Positions 13,786-17,635 of a DNA stretch of 17,635 nt are shown piece by piece. Origin of the DNA: Geodermatophilaceae bacterium (GTDB taxonomy: Bacteria; Actinomycetota; Actinomycetes; Mycobacteriales; Geodermatophilaceae); assembly GCA_013811975.1 (NCBI GenBank), contig JACCUF010000464.1, forward strand, positions 1 through 17,635, read 5' to 3'. The position numbers were made by a program, and so were the translations under genes. Every line of letters begins with the position of its first letter. Positions within the stretch are counted from its first letter, which is position 1. The notes under the pieces were generated by a model. It was not told the DNA's origin and searched no databases. It was given only the letters and a program-made list of their open reading frames with translations.

Positions 13786-14793
13786 ATGTCCCAACGCTGC
13801 GAGGTCCAATCGGGGCCTGGTCTAGTCGCCAGAGGCGCCGGTGTGGTCTGGGTCGGTCCAGACTGTGATCGCGAGTTCGCCGAAGTTCTCCTCTCGTGTG
13901 CCCAGGTCACCGGAGCCGGAACGGCGAAGATCCTCACGGCGGTGGCCGCGCAGGCCGCACAGGACGGGGGTTCATTCGCTGTCGCAGTCCCCAACGGATC
14001 CGGCTGGACTGCCCTTTGGCGCGGCGACGGCCGGGTCCACGACGGGGATGACGAGGTCGAAGGACGCCCCGCGAGCGGAAGTTGGCTGGCCACCTCCTTC
14101 GACGGTAACGGGCATATTGCCGTCGGTACGCCGCCACGAGGACCTGCAGCAGCCGGTAGTTCCGCGGAGCTGGCCGAACTCACCGACCTAACCGCCGGGG
14201 TCGTGCCGGGTAGCGGGGCACTGCTGATCGCCGAGGCAGGCGAGCGCTCGTTCGACGCCCGACCGTCCTCGGCCGCCCGACCGTCCTCGGCCGCCGCCCC
14301 GTCCTCGGCCGCCGCCCCGTCCTCGGCTGCCGCCGCGGCCGCGGTCGCTCCCGTCGTGCCAGACCCGGAACCCGAAGATCGTCATGCCACCGCCGCCGCG
14401 GACGACTCGGGCGGGGCCTCCACGCAGATGTGGTCCCCCTCGACGTCGACCCCCCAGTTGCTCTTCGACGACGGCAAGAGTCTCGCCATCGACAGCGACC
14501 TGGTCTTGGGCCGCCGTCCCGAGCAGCACGATCTGGTAGCCAACGGCGGCGCCCGGCCGATCGCCATCGAGGACACCCAGAACGTCCTTTCCAGCGCCCA
14601 CGCGGCCATTCAGGTCCGTGGCAGCGAGGTCTACCTGCTCGACCTCGGATCATTGAATGGCACGCACATCGCGTCGGCCTCGGCCACCGAATGGACCCGC
14701 CTGGATTCTGGTGTTGCCCGTCGGATGGAGGAGGGCGACCGCCTGTTGCTCGGCTGGACGATCATCACCTTCGCCTCCGGCCCGCAGGCCTGA
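13786..14793 (+). CDS. FHA-domain protein with uncharacterised N-terminal domain
   Basis: This 335-aa soluble protein has three parts. Residues 1-150 form an alpha/beta domain I cannot name; FAVAVPNGSGWTALWRGDG (about 64-82) and HIAVGTPP faintly recall degenerate PP2C-like domains of other actinobacterial FHA proteins. Residues 159-186 are four PSSAA repeats, followed by a Pro/Glu/Ala linker. Residues 230-328 are a C-terminal FHA domain with the phosphothreonine-binding set: GRR at 242-244, SSAH at 269-272 and LGSLNGT with Asn291. FHA domains read Ser/Thr kinase signals, so it probably binds a phosphorylated partner; no kinase is nearby. It converges with glgP, the two stops lying one base apart. 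The start is chosen by the TAGAGT box 7 nt upstream. Confidence 0.85.
   Translation: MSQRCEVQSGPGLVARGAGVVWVGPDCDREFAEVLLSCAQVTGAGTAKILTAVAAQAAQDGGSFAVAVPNGSGWTALWRGDGRVHDGDDEVEGRPASGSWLATSFDGNGHIAVGTPPRGPAAAGSSAELAELTDLTAGVVPGSGALLIAEAGERSFDARPSSAARPSSAAAPSSAAAPSSAAAAAAVAPVVPDPEPEDRHATAAADDSGGASTQMWSPSTSTPQLLFDDGKSLAIDSDLVLGRRPEQHDLVANGGARPIAIEDTQNVLSSAHAAIQVRGSEVYLLDLGSLNGTHIASASATEWTRLDSGVARRMEEGDRLLLGWTIITFASGPQA
14260..14331 (+). repeat. Four 18-nt tandem repeats inside the FHA gene
   Basis: Four adjacent units like CGACCGTCCTCGGCCGCC encode (R/A)PSSAA. The first two units are identical; the last two begin GCC and differ by one base (GGCTGCC). They form the flexible linker of the FHA protein and are likely to vary in copy number between strains. 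Confidence 0.85.
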
Positions 14794-14794
14794 A

Positions 14795-17341
14795 CTAGGC
14801 GGTGGCGACCAGGCCCAGTTCAGCGGGTCCGGTCAGGGCCGGGTGGGCGGGAAGCACCCGTACCGTGTAGCCAAACGGGCCGCTGCGGGTCAGCGGCACC
14901 TCTCCGACGTAGGAGTGCTGGTCGCCGTCGCTGCCTTCGAACCGCATCGGGCTGGTAGTCATGTCGTGCAGTTGCTCGAGGTCATCGACCCGGCCGTACA
15001 CCGCTTGGACGGTGACATCCCCGGGTGACAAGCCGGACAGCTCCACCTGGGCGCGCATCGTCAGCGGCGCCCCGAGTTCCGGGATATCGCCGACTCCGGA
15101 GGCCTCGACATGGGCCACTCGTACGCCCTGCCAGGCTGCGGTCACCGACGAGCGCCATGCCGCGAAGGCGACAGCCGCAGCGAACCCGTCCGGGGAAAGC
15201 GCTGCCGAGGCCGTCGCCGCGGGGGCGTAGAGATCGGTCACGTAGTTGCACACCATGCGGGTGGCCAGGACCTTGGGACCGAGGGTGGTCAAGGTGTGCC
15301 GCACCATCTCGACCCAGCGAGACGGTAGGCCTGCGGCATCGGTTTCGTAGAAGCTGGGCAACACCTGTTTTTCCAACAGGTCATAGATCGCCTCGGCCTC
15401 GAGATCGTCACGTCGGGTGGGGTCCTCGACTCCGTCGGCCGTGGGGATCGCCCAACCGTTTCGGCCGTCGTACATCTCGTCCCACCAGCCATCGCGGATC
15501 GAGAGGTTCAGGCCGCCGTTGAGCGCAGACTTCATGCCCGAGGTGCCGCAAGCCTCCAGTGGCCGCAGCGGGTTGTTCAGCCATACGTCGCAGCCCCAGT
15601 AGAGGTAGCGCGCCATCCCGATGTCGTAATCGGGCAAGAAGGCGATCCGGCGGCGTACCTCGGGATCATCGGTGAACCGGACCATCTCCTGGATCAGCTT
15701 CTTGCCGCCTTCGTCGGCCGGATGACTCTTACCGGCGATAACTATCTGCAGCGGACGCTTCGGGTCCAGCAGCAACGCCCGGAGGCGCTCGGGGTTGCGC
15801 AGCATCAGGGTCAACCGTTTGTACGACGGGACCCGGCGGGCGAATCCGATGGTCGCAACATCGGGATCGAAGGCGGACTCCACCCAGGACAACTCGGCGG
15901 GATGCGTACCTCGGGTCGCGGCGGAGGCCCGAAGCCGGCGACGAATCTCGGCGATCAGTTGACCACGCAGCTCACGGCGCAGCTTCCAAAGATCTTGCGC
16001 GACAATGCTTTTCGTCCATTCTCCTGGCTCACCCAACTCCCGGATCTCACGCGCGACCCACGTCGGGTCGTGGACGCCGTTAGTGATCGAGCTGATCGGG
16101 ACCTCGTCGTTGTCAAAACCCGGCCAGAGGCTCGCGAACATTCCCCGGCTGACCTGCCCGTGCAGCCTGCTGACACCGTTGGCCCGGCCGGACAGGCGCA
16201 GCCCCATGTGTGCCATGTTGAATTTGGCCGGGTCCTCCTCGGCGCCGAGGGCAAGCAGTCGATCCACCGGGATGCCCGCCCCGAAGGTCGCGAACTGCGC
16301 CTCGATCAGCGATCGCGGAAACCGGTCGATGCCCGCCGGCACCGGTGTGTGAGTCGTGAACACCGTTCCCGCGCGTACCGCCACCAGGGCCTCGGCGAAG
16401 CTCAGCCTCGGGCCGCTCTCGGTGAGTTCGCGGATCCGCTCAACGCCCAGGAAGCCGGCGTGGCCCTCGTTGGTGTGGAAGACCTCGGGCTCCGGATGGC
16501 CGGTGAGCGCGCAATACGCGCGGATGGCTCGCACCCCGCCGATCCCCAGGAGCAGCTCCTGATGCAGGCGGTGATCCTCTCCCCCGCCGTAGAGCCGATC
16601 GGTGACGGTTTGCTCGGCGGCGCCGTTGTCCTCGATGTCGGAGTCGAGCAGCAGCAGCGGGATCCGACCAACCTGCGCGATCCAGACCTGGGCGTACAGC
16701 CGCCCGTCCTCGGGGAGCTCCACGGTGACCCGCAAGGCCGTTCCGTCGTCGTCCCTGGCCAGGGCCAGCGCAAGCCCATGTGGATCGAGTGCCGGGTAGT
16801 GCTCGAGCTGCCAGCCATCGGCCGACAGGCTCTGACTGAAATACCCCGAGCGGTAGAGCAGGCCCACCCCGATCAGCGGTACGCCGAGGTCAGAGGCTGC
16901 CTTGAGGTGGTCACCGGCCAGGATCCCCAGCCCGCCGGAGTACTGCGGAAGGACTTCGGTGATCCCGAACTCAGGTGAGAAGTAAGCGATCGCATTTGGC
17001 CAGCGGGTCAGCGGAGGGTCCTGCATGGTCCCGGCTTCGTCGGTGACCGTCTGGTACCAGCGTGGCTCGGCGAGGTAGGCGTGCAGGTCATCCGCTGCTG
17101 CGTGCAACTGTTCCAGAAATGCCGCGTCCGCGGCCAGTTCGGCCAGTCGCTGTGAAGAGACCTGGCCCAACAGCCGGACGGGGTCGCCGTCGCAGGCCTG
17201 CCAGACCTTGGGATCGACTGTTTCGAACAGATCCCGGGTGGGCGCATGCCACGACCAGCGCAGATTCATCACCAGCTCACTGAGCGGGAGAAGTTTCGGC
17301 GGTAGGGCGGCACGGACAGTCAGTCGACGAAGGGCCTTCAC
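14795..17341 (-). CDS. glgP: Alpha-glucan phosphorylase (GT35)
   Basis: From GTG 17341 the enzyme has 848 aa. It starts VKALRRLTVRAALP and has the N-terminal DUF3417-type segment NLRWSWHAPTRDLFETVDP found in the bacterial alpha-glucan phosphorylase subgroup. Later landmarks are YFSPEFGITEVLPQYSGGLG, FHTNEGHAGFLGVER, FTTHTPVPAGIDRF, IVIAGKSHPADEGGKK, and EACGTSGMKSALNGG with Lys604, the expected PLP-binding lysine. It releases glucose 1-phosphate from alpha-1,4-glucans and would act on polymers shaped by a branching enzyme such as the GH57 protein. TTG 17413 would add 24 residues but lies in the divergent promoter region. A TAGTTT box 8 nt before GTG 17341 supports the shorter start. The frame is intact. 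Confidence 0.96.
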   Translation of the reverse strand: MKALRRLTVRAALPPKLLPLSELVMNLRWSWHAPTRDLFETVDPKVWQACDGDPVRLLGQVSSQRLAELAADAAFLEQLHAAADDLHAYLAEPRWYQTVTDEAGTMQDPPLTRWPNAIAYFSPEFGITEVLPQYSGGLGILAGDHLKAASDLGVPLIGVGLLYRSGYFSQSLSADGWQLEHYPALDPHGLALALARDDDGTALRVTVELPEDGRLYAQVWIAQVGRIPLLLLDSDIEDNGAAEQTVTDRLYGGGEDHRLHQELLLGIGGVRAIRAYCALTGHPEPEVFHTNEGHAGFLGVERIRELTESGPRLSFAEALVAVRAGTVFTTHTPVPAGIDRFPRSLIEAQFATFGAGIPVDRLLALGAEEDPAKFNMAHMGLRLSGRANGVSRLHGQVSRGMFASLWPGFDNDEVPISSITNGVHDPTWVAREIRELGEPGEWTKSIVAQDLWKLRRELRGQLIAEIRRRLRASAATRGTHPAELSWVESAFDPDVATIGFARRVPSYKRLTLMLRNPERLRALLLDPKRPLQIVIAGKSHPADEGGKKLIQEMVRFTDDPEVRRRIAFLPDYDIGMARYLYWGCDVWLNNPLRPLEACGTSGMKSALNGGLNLSIRDGWWDEMYDGRNGWAIPTADGVEDPTRRDDLEAEAIYDLLEKQVLPSFYETDAAGLPSRWVEMVRHTLTTLGPKVLATRMVCNYVTDLYAPAATASAALSPDGFAAAVAFAAWRSSVTAAWQGVRVAHVEASGVGDIPELGAPLTMRAQVELSGLSPGDVTVQAVYGRVDDLEQLHDMTTSPMRFEGSDGDQHSYVGEVPLTRSGPFGYTVRVLPAHPALTGPAELGLVATA

Positions 17342-17349
17342 GTGCGAAG

Positions 17350-17355
17350 AAACTA
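17350..17355 (-). promoter_or_regulatory. Candidate -10 box of the glgP gene
   Basis: On the minus strand TAGTTT (TANNNT) ends 8 nt before GTG 17341 and there is no Shine-Dalgarno, so the mRNA may be leaderless. A matching -35 is not clear. Confidence 0.4.
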
Positions 17356-17390
17356 CCGGGCGCCCCGACCGGGTTACCGGGGTGACGCCG

Positions 17391-17420
17391 TTCGAAGCCG
17401 CCGCTGGGGTCAACTACGCT
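17391..17420 (+). promoter_or_regulatory. Promoter candidate of the glycosyltransferase gene
   Basis: TTCGAA (17391-17396) and TACGCT (17415-17420) are 18 nt apart, and the -10 box ends 8 nt before ATG 17429. The arrangement suggests a leaderless or nearly leaderless mRNA. The -35 match is modest. Confidence 0.4.
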
Positions 17421-17428
17421 GATCGACC

Positions 17429-17635
17429 ATGCCTGGGACGCCTCCGTTGCGCCTCCTGGTCGTCACGCCGGCGTGGAACGAGGAGGAATGCGTCGCGGAC
17501 ACCATCCGCGAGATCCAGGCTGCGGTCCCTCATGCTGACGTCCTTGTGGTCGACGACGGGTCGGTCGATCGAACGGTGGACCGAGCACGCGCGGCGGGCG
17601 CCGAAGTGCTCGTCCTGCCATTCAATCTCGGGGTC
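17429..17635 (+). CDS. Glycosyltransferase family 2, N-terminal fragment
   Basis: The first 69 codons are present; the gene runs off the right edge. The sequence LRLLVVTPAWNEEECVADTI and then VLVVDDGSVDRT is the GT-A nucleotide-sugar-binding start of GT2 enzymes, with the DDG acidic pair. PAWNEEE and the short spacing to VVDDGS resemble dolichyl- or polyprenyl-phosphate mannose/glucose synthases, but the acceptor cannot be told from this part. It diverges from glgP with an 87-nt gap that holds both promoters. The ATG has no Shine-Dalgarno. Confidence 0.88.
   Translation, partial: MPGTPPLRLLVVTPAWNEEECVADTIREIQAAVPHADVLVVDDGSVDRTVDRARAAGAEVLVLPFNLGV

Noticed and set aside
14260..14331. Tandem repeat considered as a CRISPR array
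   Set aside because: The units are directly adjacent without spacers and lie in frame inside the FHA gene.
15722..16978. Plus-strand open frame of 418 codons opposite glgP
   Set aside because: It is a shadow of the phosphorylase gene, rich in Arg, Gly and Pro, with no start signal or domain.

Overview
The window is high-GC DNA with actinobacterial gene content and gene order. Promoters look actinobacterial too: TANNNT boxes often sit only 6-10 nt upstream of ATG or GTG, which suggests leaderless mRNAs. From memory of Mycobacterium tuberculosis, the backbone resembles Rv3025c-Rv3041c: cysteine desulfurase, fixB/fixA (etfA/etfB), GH57 glucan enzyme, hexapeptide acyltransferase (Rv3034c-like), SAM methyltransferase (Rv3038c-like), EchA17-like crotonase and an Rv3041c-like ABC ATPase. 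No search was run, so these matches are inference. The organism is probably a non-mycobacterial actinobacterium.

Layout. Positions 1-1907, minus strand: the first codons of a cysteine desulfurase (running off the left edge), then etfA and etfB, an electron-transfer flavoprotein operon. Positions 2050-4102, plus strand: a GH57 alpha-glucan branching-type enzyme, then a GNAT acetyltransferase gene interrupted by a one-base frameshift. A large imperfect inverted repeat (4156-4231) closes this unit against the oncoming minus-strand genes. Positions 4242-6615, minus: a left-handed beta-helix acyltransferase whose 3' end overlaps a stand-alone thiamine-diphosphate enzyme of the acetolactate synthase family (IlvG/Rv1820-like). 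Positions 6680-6910, plus: a small acidic disordered protein. Positions 6912-8670, minus: crotonase and SAM methyltransferase.

Positions 8757-12615, minus: a complete ferric-iron-type ABC importer (lipoprotein binding protein, fused two-domain permease, ATPase). Its promoter carries a DtxR/IdeR-like iron box. It separates the EchA17-like and Rv3041c-like genes, so it looks like an insertion into the ancestral order. Positions 12713-13567, minus: soluble ABC ATPase. Positions 13568-13785: a short non-coding region rich in AGCGAG words. Positions 13786-14793, plus: an FHA-domain protein with a PSSAA repeat linker. Positions 14795-17341, minus: alpha-glucan phosphorylase (GlgP). Positions 17429-17635, plus: the start of a family 2 glycosyltransferase, cut by the window end.

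Functional themes are electron transfer and acyl-CoA metabolism (EtfAB, crotonase), alpha-glucan building and breakdown (GH57, GlgP, possibly the acyltransferase and GT2), and iron uptake under probable iron-dependent repression. I see no tRNA, rRNA, CRISPR array, phage or transposase gene, and no gene-free stretch longer than 300 bases.
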